Positions 23,230 through 34,930 of a stretch of 64,000 nt of DNA are shown piece by piece. Position 1 is the stretch's first letter; each line of letters opens with the position of its first letter. The notes beneath the pieces are model-generated. The model was not told where the DNA came from. It was given only the letters and a program-made list of their open reading frames with translations, and did no database searches. The translations under genes and the position numbers were made by a program. The DNA is from Elysia crispata (lineage: Eukaryota > Mollusca > Gastropoda > Plakobranchidae), in contig JAWDGP010000881.1 in assembly GCA_033675545.1 (NCBI GenBank), forward strand, positions 342,501 to 406,500. Reading direction: 5' to 3'.

Positions 23230-24115
23230 GCAGAATAGGTACCTTTGGTTTAATGATAAAACAATGATAATAGTATTTCATAGTTAATAGTTTTATTAAT
23301 CGCTTTATTTCTCCTTTAATTTCCCTCATTACTTCTTTAAGTCCACCCGTTCTTCTCATTAAGTCTTGAGGTAAAGGTATAAAGTTGTACTCAATGATCC
23401 CCAGCAGTCATGAGTCAACGTGTGCAAGAGTGGGACGCTTGGGAAATCTCTGACGTCAAAACCGAATGAATCAGCTCAGTTACGCATTAGATACGTCAGT
23501 AGGAGGATCGTACCCACCTGAAGACAATGCCAGAATTAGTCCCAAGTTCCCATCCTTCCATATGAGTCACCAATGGCGCCCGCAATTAAATTGTGCATGA
23601 TATACTAATCTTAGAGTGGAGTCCAACACGTAGCAGGCCCTCCGTAAATTACATAAAAAGGGGTATCTCTCAAACTAACTTTACATTCGACCATCTAACG
23701 AACGACCGTCAGTTTGAACAACAATCAGAGGCAGTCGGCGCTGGGGGTATGTCCAAATATGTAATGTAGCATACTTAGTGATCTAGATATGGTAGCATCA
23801 TTTTATTTAATTGCAGATATCAATACGATGCTAAACCAAACTCTGGAGGAGATCACACGATATTTATGCGAACTATTGCCTTTAATTTATTTGATTAAAA
23901 GTATATAAGAATATTCCGTTATAGTTTGATTTGTTAGTAAAACAGTCGATGAAGTTCTGACTGTGAAGTTATGCATTTTATATTGTTTTACTCGTTCTCG
24001 TGGCTTGAGGTGCCCTGGAAACTGATACATGTATTAGATTGAGAGGTGGAAAGAGACCGAGTTTCATTCTTAAACAGGTAAAGCGCTGTATTGTGTGTAT
24101 AGAATACAGAGAGAG
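23230..24115 (-). repeat. Dispersed repeat, copy 1 (about 0.9 kb)
   Basis: Its reverse complement shares blocks in the same order with 59960-60560: the GAATACAG / GCTTTAC block, ACCTCTCAATCTAATA, GCATAACTTC, ATCTAGATCACTAAGTATGC, ACATACCCCCAGCGCC, GAGCTGATTCATT, and TAAAGAAGTAATGAGGGAAA. Contains about 250 bp missing from copy 2. Class unknown. Confidence 0.75.
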
Positions 24116-24406
24116 AAAGAGATAGTAAGAAGGGAAATATTTTCATCGTGCCCCCACCGGAAGAAACATTTACTACAAAACTATCAGTGGCCCGGAAACG
24201 AAAATAAAAAACAACACAAGGTCGGAACGGCAAGCGCAAACGAACACACCTCAGTCATACCCGAAGAGAGCGGAGGACAGGCGACAGATTTGTCCTCCGC
24301 TTGAAACACAAGTGTAGTATGCATGGAAATTTAAGGTAAGATCTTCTATATTTATGTATTGCTCCCACAGTTGAGCACTCTCATCAATTATTCCACCTTA
24401 TCTTCA

Positions 24407-24412
<6 letters not shown>

Positions 24413-24440
<28 letters not shown>
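24413..24440. repeat. (AT)n microsatellite
   Basis: About 14 AT units. Confidence 0.95.
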
Positions 24441-24444
<4 letters not shown>

Positions 24445-24459
24445 TTTTCTTTCAGAAAA

Positions 24460-25170
24460 ACCAGCTTATGCACACGATCTCACTAACCGGACTGGGCCCC
24501 AACGTAGGTTATGATGAAGAGAAGACATTGAGATCATAATTATACATGTATATGGATAAAAAATATTGGTCACACGCATCTTTCTCTCGTAGCGTCTCGT
24601 AGTTTCGTTACTTCAAGACTTAAATTACAATGGCTGAGCAGGTAAACTCAGAGCATCCATGGTCGGCGCACACACCGGTCCACAGGTTAATGAGAAGCAT
24701 TCCTTAATTTGTGCACCGGACAGCTTGAAAACACACGTGACCATGGTTTTTCAACGGATGCTAATCCGACTCGACAAAGCTCCTCAGCCACCGATCAGAA
24801 CACTCGTCGGAGTCGAATCCGAATGAAGCAGAACAATGCCAGGGGATTATGCCTTTGCTCTCCCTTACAGTCTACTCTTTTGCCATTAATATTTCATTCA
24901 TTTCCATGGAGCCTGGGCTTGGTCAGATCGGAATCGAGTCCAAAAATCAAAATGATCGGGACGTCTCTATTACAGCCTGTCCTGAAATTAACCAGGCCCT
25001 ATCGCTCTTCCCGTTCTTTAAAGATGGCGCCAAGCCCATTTTCAATTCAGGGAGCTGCACCACAGAGCACAGCCCTGCTCTAGCCCTTTGAATGGAGTAT
25101 CTCTTTGGGAGGAATGCATGGAATGATCAGATAGTTATCTACGAAACGCATCAATTACGACGCTGTAAAC
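24460..25170. other. Locally GC-richer unexplained segment in the intergenic region
   Basis: Visibly richer in C/G and CpG than its surroundings. Two overlapping plus-strand open frames (24709-25083 and 24849-25091) give no recognisable protein. Could be the distal TBC1D16 promoter/5' exon region or an old insertion. Confidence 0.35.
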
Positions 25171-25863
25171 ACCGTGGAAATCAGAGGAACTTAGTAAGTT
25201 CTCAAATCGGTAAATTTTTATAACTTATGTTTAGGGCCTACTAGTATTTAGATCTAGATCTAGCCTACATCTGAAGATCCAATTCCCAATAACAGAACTT
25301 TACTCTAAAATTAGATCTATATCAGGACTCCTGCACTTGTTTGATAGAATAGGAATGGAAATCAGCAGGTAAAGTCCTGCCTTGGGCCCAATTTGCAATC
25401 AAACCTATGGAATATTTCCGGCTTCCAGTCCTTTAGGTCTCATGTTGCTTTTACCGTTGGGTTACAGATTTAACTGATATAGATCTAGATCTAGAATCTA
25501 GAAACCTAGAGTAAAATTGAAAAGCTTTTCGATCTTTTATGTGGTTGAAAAAGAAAAAAAAATTTAGGTATGTCACTTATGAACTCAGATATTGTTTGGA
25601 AGTGCTTTAGCACCTAATCTAGATCTAGACATTGAAATTTATATGCATGAGTAAAGAAATAGGCAAAACCCAGTTTGTTCTACAGCCATCATATATAGTC
25701 TAGACAGGGCCATTCACTGATCTGAAATGACGTAAGATGTCATAACTAGGCATCTTTGATGAAAGAGATGAGGATTTGCATTAGTAACCTAGCAGCAGGG
25801 CCTAGCAGTAGCAGAAGCACTTTGCCATTCACAATTTTATTCTTTTTTTCAACAAAAATATAC
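25171..25863. other. Intergenic DNA rich in CTAGATCTAG-like motifs
   Basis: TAGATCTAGATCTAG-type runs near 25247, 25482 and 25617; otherwise nothing recognised. Confidence 0.5.
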
Positions 25864-26107
25864 GGAAAGAGTACTTTTTAGATACGGATGGTTTTTTACA
25901 TAGAAGAAACATTAGCAACCCTATAGTATGTTTCCTTCTTGGAACTTAGGGTTATAAAATGATTTAAACTTTGTCATTAAGAGTCGGCAAAGACCTCTTT
26001 TTTTGCACTTATAAAAGTTGAATCGAGCACCTTTGGCCCCCGGCACGTCGGCCATTTCTAACATTCAGAAATGCTGGAAACTAATTCGGTGTACCTAAAA
26101 GGAACTC
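25864..26107 (+). repeat. Dispersed repeat shared with 40116-40334, copy 1
   Basis: Shared blocks include GGTTTTTTACATAGAAGAAA, CCTATAGTRTGTTTCCT, TTATAAAATGATTTAAACTT, RACAAAGACCTC and TTTGCACTTATAAAAGTTG, ending with ACCTWAAAAGGAACTC. Confidence 0.8.
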
Positions 26108-26362
26108 TTTCCAAATATATTACTATGGGAATTTTTTTTCTAATGAGATCAACATCAATGTTCAACTATTGAAGTTTATTTCTCTTTTTATGACAAGATC
26201 CAGAATATAGAGCTTAGTCTGAGAGCTGGGTACCAATTTCTTTTCATCATGGTGAGGCATCTAGTTTTGCATTTCTGGCAGGTGTTCAGAGAATCTAAAA
26301 TTGAGATAGGAAAATATTGGATTCTGCTCTAAAGACAGAAAAATGTCTTATGAATAGAATTA
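26108..26362. other. Unique AT-rich spacer, nothing seen
   Basis: Lies between the dispersed repeat and the pogo-like element; no ORF or repeat found. Confidence 0.5.
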
Positions 26363-26977
26363 CAGTGAAGCTCGAATTCAACAAGCTCGGACCCATCGAG
26401 ACCTCGGGCTCAACGCGGGATTGACCAAGTCCTGGTTTTTTCCGTCTTTGCCTCAATAAATTAACTTTGGACCAATGAGTGTATTTACGAACCTCGGGTT
26501 AAGCGAGATGAAACAAGGCTGTATTGGGCCTCACTAGAAGAACAAAACCACTTTAAAAGTTTCCGTTTACCCTGCAATGTCGGGCTCTTTCTTTGTCTGG
26601 GCAACAAAAATTAGATCCACGGGCAAAGACCGGAAAATGTCCTCGAGCATGTGCCATTGAAGATGTGTGTGTATGTGCGCAGAAGGAACGGGTGTATCAA
26701 AGAGAAGGGAAGGGTCAGCACCGTAGGGAAATGGAGACAACAAAGCCACTTGGGCACTCCAGACCTAGTGTTAGATGCAGGGCATTGTGGCAGGTTTAAA
26801 AGAAGAGATAGAGAGAGGAGGTAGGTGTGCGCACCGCAGGGTAGAGCGGCAGTGAACGGAAGGGAAAGGGGGTTATAGTGTGTGTAGCTATGATGCTAGA
26901 TCTAGGAAGGTCCGGAGAGAGAAAGGGGGCATGCTTACACAAGATAAAAACAGTCATGTAGATCTGATTACATGAGG

Positions 26978-27076
<99 letters not shown>

Positions 27077-27587
27077 AAATGTGCAAAGACGGTGAGAAAA
27101 GTAGCAAGGCATAGAGAGGAAGTGAAGATCTAAGCAAAGAAGGAAACAAGTTTTTTTCTTTTTTTCTTTTTTTTTTTTTAAACGAGGGTGAGACTGAGAC
27201 TAATGTGTGTGTGTGTGTGTGAGTGAGAAATACATTGCATTGTAGATAGAGACACCCAGAGAGAGAGGAGGGGGAGAGAGAAAAAAAGGGGAAGGAAGAG
27301 TCAGAGAAGTTGTTAAAAAATGAAAGTGTTTTAAAGAAGAAATACATTTATTTAAAAAAAAAAAAATGCGAAACAAAACTTCACTTTCTCAACACTCAGC
27401 CATGTCCATTCATTTGGTTGAGCAATATAGGGAGGTAACTGATTAAAAGTTTAGCATTGGGTAGGTTCTTTCCCTTGAAGACATTTTTTTTTTGCAATTT
27501 AAAAGTTACCTTTTATCCAACGAGACCTCAGGTTCAACGAGGAAATTCTGTCAGACCCGAGTATCTCGTTATATGCAAGGTTTACTG
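26363..27587. mobile_element. Non-autonomous pogo/Tigger-like (mariner superfamily) DNA transposon, 1225 bp
   Basis: Left end CAGTGAAGCTCGAATTCAAC and right end (reverse complement) CAGTAAACCTTGCATATAAC are related terminal inverted repeats of the CAGTRAAMCYTCG...AACGAG type. TA flanks both ends (26361-26362 and 27588-27589), the expected target duplication. Subterminal CCTCGGGTTAAGCGAG / CCTCAGGTTCAACGAG boxes repeat the motif. No transposase; the interior is mostly purine-rich microsatellite. Confidence 0.8.
26976..27071. repeat. (GA)n microsatellite inside the pogo-like element
   Basis: About 45 GA units. Confidence 0.97.
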
Positions 27588-27589
27588 TA

Positions 27590-28244
27590 TATGGTCTATA
27601 TAGTAAAAATAATATTAAGTGTTAATGAATTCATCTGATGATTTTTGTATAGAAAGAAAAACCTGTTAAAAGCAAATGGCTGTTGTGCAATCAATATGTA
27701 ATCTAGAAATAGAACCTAAGACTAAACATGTTCAGATATATCTACATCTGATTCAGAGAAAAAGAGAATGTTAAGAAAAGATTGGATGAAAAAAAAAAGA
27801 TTTAGAGATCCAGACTTGCTGACTAGAGTAAAAAAATACAGAGAAAGGCCAATAAAAGACTTTAAAAATCATAGTAAAGAGCCATAATGGAGCGTGGAAG
27901 AATGAAAAAACAACACAGGATGAAAATAGGCAAGTAAGAGAACCCACACTGTGAACAACTATAAATTATATGAATATGGTCTTCAAATAGTTAAGACATT
28001 TACTGAAGAAATTTTAACCCAACCCCACCTAAGTAACCCCAGCTCAGGTAAAGCCCTAACCCTAACTGAGAGAAGGGACGTAGCTCCATACAAAGAAGGG
28101 ATGTAAATTCTTTTATAAAATATATTACAATCAAACAAAAACAAGATAAAATTATGAAATAAACTGTAAAAAAACTAGAGGTGTTGAATTTTTAATAAAA
28201 CAAGGTTTTATGACTGTAAAACAATTTTCTAAGACTTCTCCTTC
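27590..28244. other. Intergenic AT-rich DNA, nothing firm
   Basis: Contains a CCCTAACCCTAA two-unit telomere-like match near 28054; too short to mean much. Confidence 0.5.
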
Positions 28245-28435
28245 ACTTCAGGCTTACTCTACCACCATTTCAATTTTTTCACCATCAACATCGTACTCCA
28301 CCACAATCTGACTCCCAAACTCAAACGGGCAATGGTCATTATTTTATGCTCATTTTGGGGATAACCACGCAGATAACCATTATAAATGGTTTCTGTAGCA
28401 GCATCCCTGAGATATTCAAGCGATCATCCATCCTA
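28245..28435 (-). pseudogene. Small decayed coding relic, unidentified
   Basis: Minus-strand frames give SLEYLRDAATETIYNGYLRG then, after a frame change, FEFGSQIVVEYDVDGEKIEM VVE and stop. The residue pattern looks protein-like and ends with a natural-looking stop, but I do not recognise the family. One frameshift, no start. Confidence 0.35.
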
Positions 28436-28789
28436 TTTCAAAGTTTAGATTCAGCCTAGGCCTTGAAATCGCCAAAAACAGCGGAGAATCTGTCAATTTT
28501 GAAATGCGTTTTTAGATCCAAATCTAGTTGGAAAAAGAAACTAATAGAACCAAAACAAAGTCTGAAGTATCCTCTAAACGTAAAAAAGGTTTGCACTAAA
28601 TTTCCGGTAAATTTAAGGAAAGAAAGTAGACACCCAGAAAGTGAAAGTAAACGGGCGATGACGTGCAATATAGTTACTTAATATAGTGTATATATGTATA
28701 TACATACGATGGTGGGCTATATAGGTGGGCTTGAGTTAATTAATTAATATAATTCACGAACATACTGCTCTCTCAGGAGTCAAAATAAA

Positions 28790-29605
28790 GGGGAAAAAAA
28801 GACATAATTCTGTAGTAGGTAGAAACTCATTGGGGAGCTAGATAACAGGGAGTCTTCAGAGAAGAAACCCCTCTTGTAGCAAGTGTTTCGGCCCTGAACT
28901 TCTGACATACTAAGGGGGCCGGGCCACACCCAGGTCATGACTCCCAGGTGTCTCCCTGTTATCTTTTTTTTTTTTTTTTTTTTTTTTTTGCACAGCGCCA
29001 GGATTCGAACCCACACCCTGATCCTCGCGCTATACCACTTTCTTCTGATCCAGATCCACCGGGAACTGTTTTCGGCTATTTCCGCCAGTAACTTTAGAGC
29101 TTTTGTTCTTTTGTTGCCACATATTGAAAGTTTAGTCAGAAGGTCGTAGACTGATGACACTACGAATCCTCTGGCACCAACCTCAACGGGCATCACCACT
29201 GCTTTGTAGCCAGCATTTTCCACCTCTTTGGTCAAGTTCATGTATTTCTCTCTTTTGTAGATGTGGGCCTCTTCCATTCTGTTTTCGTATGGAACTGTTA
29301 GCTCCATCATGATCAATTGTTGGGTGGAAGTCGGAAGGTCTGCTGAAACATCCTAGTCATCACAACCGTCTAAAAGGCATTTTATCTGGTTTGTTGTCCT
29401 CATCGGCCTTCCGTGCCATGACTTAGAGCCTCCCTCTGTTGTGAATATCAGCGTGTTGGTATCAGGAAGGGTAGTCTCTCCTTTAGCCGTGCTTATGATT
29501 GCGGTAAGTTCCTGAAGGACTCTATTATGCCTCCATGTGTATCGCCCCCTTAATTTTTTATCCTGTAGGCTTTCTCCTAAAGAGAATAAAATAATCCAAA
29601 TAACT
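28790..29605 (-). mobile_element. LINE 3' end with restriction-like-endonuclease motif, interrupted by a SINE-like insert
   Basis: RGRYTWRHNRVLQELTAIIS and TEGGSKSWHGRPMRTTNQIK, then (after a break) ELTVPYENRMEEAHIYKREK and VYDLLTKLSICGNKRTKALK. The ELTVPYE box resembles the D/E-xTVP part of the R2-group restriction-like endonuclease (PD-(D/E)XK fold). After WIWIRRK the frame runs into a tRNA-like SINE; the probable LINE 3'UTR resumes left of 28965. Confidence 0.72.
28963..29040 (-). mobile_element. tRNA-derived SINE fragment with poly(A) tail
   Basis: On the minus strand: TGGTATAGCGCGAGGATC, then a perfect B-box GGTTCGAATCC, CTGGCGCTGTGC and a run of about 25 A. Looks like the 3' part of a tRNA plus tail. 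Too short and A-tailed to be a functional tRNA gene. Confidence 0.65.
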
Positions 29606-29614
29606 GCAACCACA

Positions 29615-32600
29615 CCTTAACTTTTGTTATCCAGCATGCCACTCTGAGTTGTGGGTAAAAAGTACCACTTTTGCAGCACACTACATGGTATGGTACATAA
29701 ACTCTTATCCAATCCGTATTTAATAAAAGCCTACCCAACTTTCAATATTAGGCTGTTTTTTGGAAAACACAGTTGGACATAGGGAACCCAAAAACTGGAT
29801 CACTTACGTTTTTCCTACATTCTGCCATATAGGTATGTAGCAGAGGTTGGCCAGGTCTTTAGAAAAGTGAAGACCAATGTGCTCTCTCTGCCAGATTTTT
29901 CGAAATTTAGCAACAATTGAATTTGATAGATATATTTGGTGACAAAAATTTGCAGACTTAAATGATGATTTTTTTAGTTTTATGGAATAGGTTCCCTGAC
30001 TCTTTTCCTTTGATATCTCCATTAAATCGAGCGCTGTTTTTGCGAAGTACACTCATCAATCTGAGAACATATATAACTTTTGTTTTAAAATGAAAAGGGC
30101 CCCCAAAACTGCCTCACTTCTTTGAACTGCAATTCAGCCATTTATTTTTTTTTTTTTGGTGCTCTCCAACATATATAAAACTATTTTTAGACCTAGCTTG
30201 ATCACAACGCTCCAAAACGCGAGATTTCGTGCATTTTAGTTGGGCAGCAGCGACGGGCTCGGGTGGTCATAAATAACGCTCCCAGAGGACACCTGTCCAG
30301 GGATCAGCATGGGTCAGGCGTGAGATACTGCAGTTTGGTTGTATTTTAACTGCAAAACCACATTTTGAACGCTCTGTATCTTATATAATGATGATTATTA
30401 TCTAAAAGTAACATTCATAGCAGTGACAGCAAAAATTGTATTGAAAAGTCATGAAAACCTTGTTTTTCTATCACAACTTTCTAAGTTTCATTTTTAATTC
30501 GTTTCAATATCTACATAGCCAGACGATGAATTTTCATAAAAGTTAGCTCATTAGTAATTTAAAAGTATTCTGCCTTTGTAGAAAATTTCATATCCATTCA
30601 TGGTTTTGCTTAGTTGTGACAAAAAAAAGCATGATATTGATGTGGTTTTCCAAAGGCTCTCGTTCTTGTTACTGGCCTCTTGTTCCTGTTACAGTAAATG
30701 AAATTTCATTAAGGCATAACAGAGTTAGCCCAGTTACAGCGGTGTAACATTCATGTAATAAAGATCATCTCTGTATAATCTTACTGTGCGGAATATGCGG
30801 TCAACTTAGTACTTAGTTTCACAAAAACTAGGAAAGAAGGCAAAAGCAAAGACGGAAACAAAAACCAACTAACAGCATCCTTGTGATCTTAAGCTTAGAA
30901 TTCTTTTTTTCTACACCACAGCATTAGTAAGCTTGTCTTGGCAGAGAATTAAAAATAAAAAATACAACTTGTTATTAACATTGCTTTCGTGGAAGGCACT
31001 CTACCAAGCATACAGAAAATTTGTGATGTGCATGCAAATTGATGGGGCAGACAAAATGACAGGAATCTCTTGAGTTCCGAGGCTAGATCAAAGAACTGTT
31101 TGAACTGAAAGTGTAACTTTCTCTGCGAATTTGGTTGACCTGTGTAATCCATAAGGGACTTGTCCTCTCATTTGGTGTTTGATGCCAGGATGTTAAGTTC
31201 ATGCAAGGTGTATTGGTTGCTTGGAGGATAAAAGTTTCAAGAGCATTAGAAAGCAAATCGAGGCTTTCAGAAAAGAGAATGGGACTATTGATTCACTCCA
31301 CTTAGGCAAATACCGTTGACCCTCAACTCTCCCTCCTATCTGCATATTCTCCTAGGTATCGTTTTGAGATAGAACAAATAACTTCAAAAGAGACCATACT
31401 TTTTATATCAAATTTAGCTGAGGACAAGATGTCAACGTCATAGAGTCAGAGAAATTGCTAAAGAAATACATGTATGGGAACAACTGGACAATGCTCCTCA
31501 TTTGTGATGCGAAGATAAAACATTTGCAAGACTGTGTGGCATCGGTGGAAACCAGGAAGTCCCAAGAATAATTTAATTTATTTATAATGAATCTCGAAAT
31601 GGAACTGGTGAAGGCTTGATTATGGGAAGAGAAGGAGATGGATATTTAAACTACAGAAAAGATAATAGATAACCGATATGAACTAGAAAGACTGCTTTTC
31701 TTAATTTTAATGCCTTATCTCTAGATCACTTCTTGCTTCCATGCACTGCAGAGAAAAAAAAGCTAAGACTACTAGACATTGCGTTATGAACATATTGAAA
31801 TGATTATAGCAATAATTTGTTAACCAATTTTCTATGTTAACTAATCGCCTTTAAAAGCAGTTTTATTTTGTTAAACTTTCCTTGATAAATAATAAATGTA
31901 AGATTTTTAGCTATGGCTCAAAACGTAACCATACGTAGTGACAGTGCGAGAGTAGCTGCCAAATTCTTTAATAACAGACTTCTAGACCTCATATCATCAA
32001 AACGAATACACAAATGGATTAGTTATTTGGTGTAGGCCAAAGATCAAACTAAGGACTATTTATTGTTAATTTAATAAAAATTTAATAAAAAAAAATATTT
32101 TGTTTCAAATATTTCTGTTTTAAGTTAATTGATTCGTTTTAAATTGACACCCGACTTCTTTTTAGACTCACGTTAAAATTGTATATTTTTTAACCATAAA
32201 ACCTAAAAAACACGTTGTTTTTTTTTAAAAACCCAGTTTTACTGCCCATCTACCTATCTTCAAAATGATAAAAAAATTATTTGAAAAACTTCCAATTTAG
32301 AGCACAAATTACGAGATATCTAAATCAAGGCACAGGCCTCGATTGTATCAGGTAGCGGGCGGGTAAAATGACCTTTTGTGACCCCCATTAAGATAGGCAG
32401 TCACGGCGGCAATCCAAAAATTCTGAACTCGCTAAAAATCTTGCTTAATATCGTTATGTCCACCCATATCATCTCAATAGTTTTTTTACAGCCACTATTT
32501 TTTTTAAATAAATATTCTTTACTAAAGTCTATCTTCCTTCATTTCTTTTCTATGGGTCATCAGTCAGTACAACTATTTTTTACAGGTTGAGAGAAAGAGG

Positions 32601-34930
32601 GGGAAAAATAGAAGACGATAAAGAAGAGGAAAAAGAAAAGGGGTAGGTGGAGGGGGAGGAGTAATATTTTCTATGTTAGGATGGGTTAGAGAATAAATGA
32701 TGTCACCAGTAAGGTTCAAAAACAGTTATATTTTCTACAAACTTTTAAAAAGACGTTTTTTTAAAAACAAAGGGTACTGCTTTCTCTCTTTTATTTCAGA
32801 GATAGAAGAATATGAGTGTATGAAGATGAGTCTGTATTAAAATGTTTTCCAATAGATACAAGATCTAGATGTTGAGATTTAGGTTGTATGCAGCCCAAAA
32901 TTTTGGTTTCTTTTAGTTTTCTGGGTTTTTTTTTCTTCAATGTGATAGATCTTTGCCTCAAAAGAAATTAAAAACATGTACTAATTGACAACATGTGTGA
33001 TCGTTGTTCTTGGTGCATTTTTTTTGCTTTGCTCAAGAATCAGGCTCCCTGATACAGATTTGAGACTCTTTTAATAATAATTATGAGGGTTTTTTTTAAG
33101 AATGGGCACAATATAATAGAGAGAGGCAAAGTACTTTGACTGGAGTGACTTAGTTTGTATGAAAAGTTTTTCAATGTTTATATGGAGCTCAGGCTGTTTT
33201 AGTAATGTACTGGATCACATGCCTCACCTCTAGGATCGTTTTTATTATCTGATTTATTCTTTTCTAACTCTGAAAAAAAAAGACTGATGGTGCTTACTTA
33301 CATTGTGGACTGTTTGGCTTAAAATAAGACTGCCTGGTGTAGAGCATATCAGATTAAGTTTTAAATTCCACATTTTATATGAAGCGTGTTATGATTTTTT
33401 TGTACCCGTGCTGAGTATGTCATCGTTTCAGCACTAAAACTGGTAGGGCAGTCAATTAGGCTGGATGTGTCTAAATAAGCACAACATCGACAATATTGAT
33501 AATAGTTCTAGAGACCTTAATTATAATGTATTTCACATAAAAAAAAAGATCTGAAAAAAAGGTGGAAATTCGATGAATACTGGGAGACACAAATATCCAA
33601 TAAAAAAAAAGATAAGATCATGACAAAAATGGGTATGAGTACAGCCAAATTTCAAGTCTTGTACCGCTCACATTTATCTGCCCCTGCTCTGACGGTCGGC
33701 GAGGTCATTGATTGCCCCAGGACATTTTTATTGCCGGTTATCAGAGTTCCACGGGGATGCGCGTGCTCAGTCCAGGTAGATCAGAGAAAAACCTAAAGAT
33801 TCTGAATTCTAAGGATTTTCGTTGCCGTGATTAGGTGATATTTTGCATAAGAAGCATGATTAAAAATAAATTGAGTTTGTTGCTTTTTTTTTAACTTTTC
33901 TTAAAAGTAAAACCAAAGACTTCTTTTTTCCTTTTGCTGTTCAGTTGAAGATGCACATAATGGGCTGTGTGCCTTGATCAACACTCATGTCTCAATGTTT
34001 GAATTGAAACTCAAGCTTATTGAGTGGCACATTTTTGTGACGTCTGCCTTTCACTCTTTTGGGGTTTGGCTCGACATAATTTTCAGATCCTGATGTCACA
34101 AGGGCTGCCCTCTCAAGATATATAAATCGTTTTTTAAGGGATTCAAAAGAACTTGTTTGCATAAAATGATAAATTAAATGCACTTTTGTTTATATTTTTA
34201 ACAGCTCACTTCCATGACAAAGTGTGCTTAGCTGACTTCACAGCATATTCCTAAAAAAAAAAAAAAAAAACAATTAAAGAAAAATTATAATTTATATAAA
34301 TCCCTTCTCTTTGTTGTTAATAACATTGAAGTTATTCGCAATTGTGGCTCTATCATGACTGAGTCTTCTTTCTTCCAGAAATTCCATCTTTGCTTAGCTC
34401 TCAATCTTTGAAATTCTCCGTATGAAAGAAGTTATCATTATGCAACAGTTCACAGTAATTTATGTTTTCCAAGAGTTGATAGGACTTGCAGAAAAAAAAT
34501 CTAGTTCATTGCTCTTGTCTCCATCATTTTAGAAGAATTGGATGGGGTATATGGGGCTTATTCTGTTTCAAAGGCACCCAAAACTCTGACTCAGTTATTT
34601 TTATCATTGATACTTTCAAGATCTTTTGTCCAGATTCTCTTTCATACCTGCTAATTTTTGTAACCTGTTTTTTTTTTATTTTTTTTGGGACATTATTTTA
34701 GTCTTACTTGATGTCAGTAAGAAGAACCCTCCTATGATTTTGAAAGTGGAATGTAACTATTGAAGATTATATTGCGACTGAATTTACATAATGTAGATCT
34801 AGATCTCTTGTGTTATAAAGAGCTTGGATTAATTGCTTTTTTTTTTCTTTTTGCCTCAGTGTTACCCTATAATTAGTTTTTTTTCTTTCAAAGACCTTTT
34901 GCTTAGAAATTTCAACCTCCTTTACTTGCT
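29615..34930. other. 5.3 kb intergenic DNA without recognised genes
   Basis: AT-rich, many T/A homopolymers, no long frame. Slightly GC-richer islands at about 30230-30330 and 33660-33780 have no recognisable content. Confidence 0.5.

Noticed and set aside
26796-27347. 183-codon minus-strand frame
   Set aside because: Low-complexity Ser-Leu translation of a GA microsatellite inside a DNA transposon; no conserved residues.
28050-28066. Interstitial telomere repeat (CCCTAACCCTAA)
   Set aside because: Two units only; expected by chance in AT-rich DNA of this size.
28963-29040. tRNA gene
   Set aside because: Only the part from the D-arm to the acceptor resembles a tRNA, and it ends in poly(A), so it is SINE-derived.
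28780-29316. 178-codon frame as a host gene
   Set aside because: The middle is a LINE C-terminus and the end runs through a SINE poly(A) tail.
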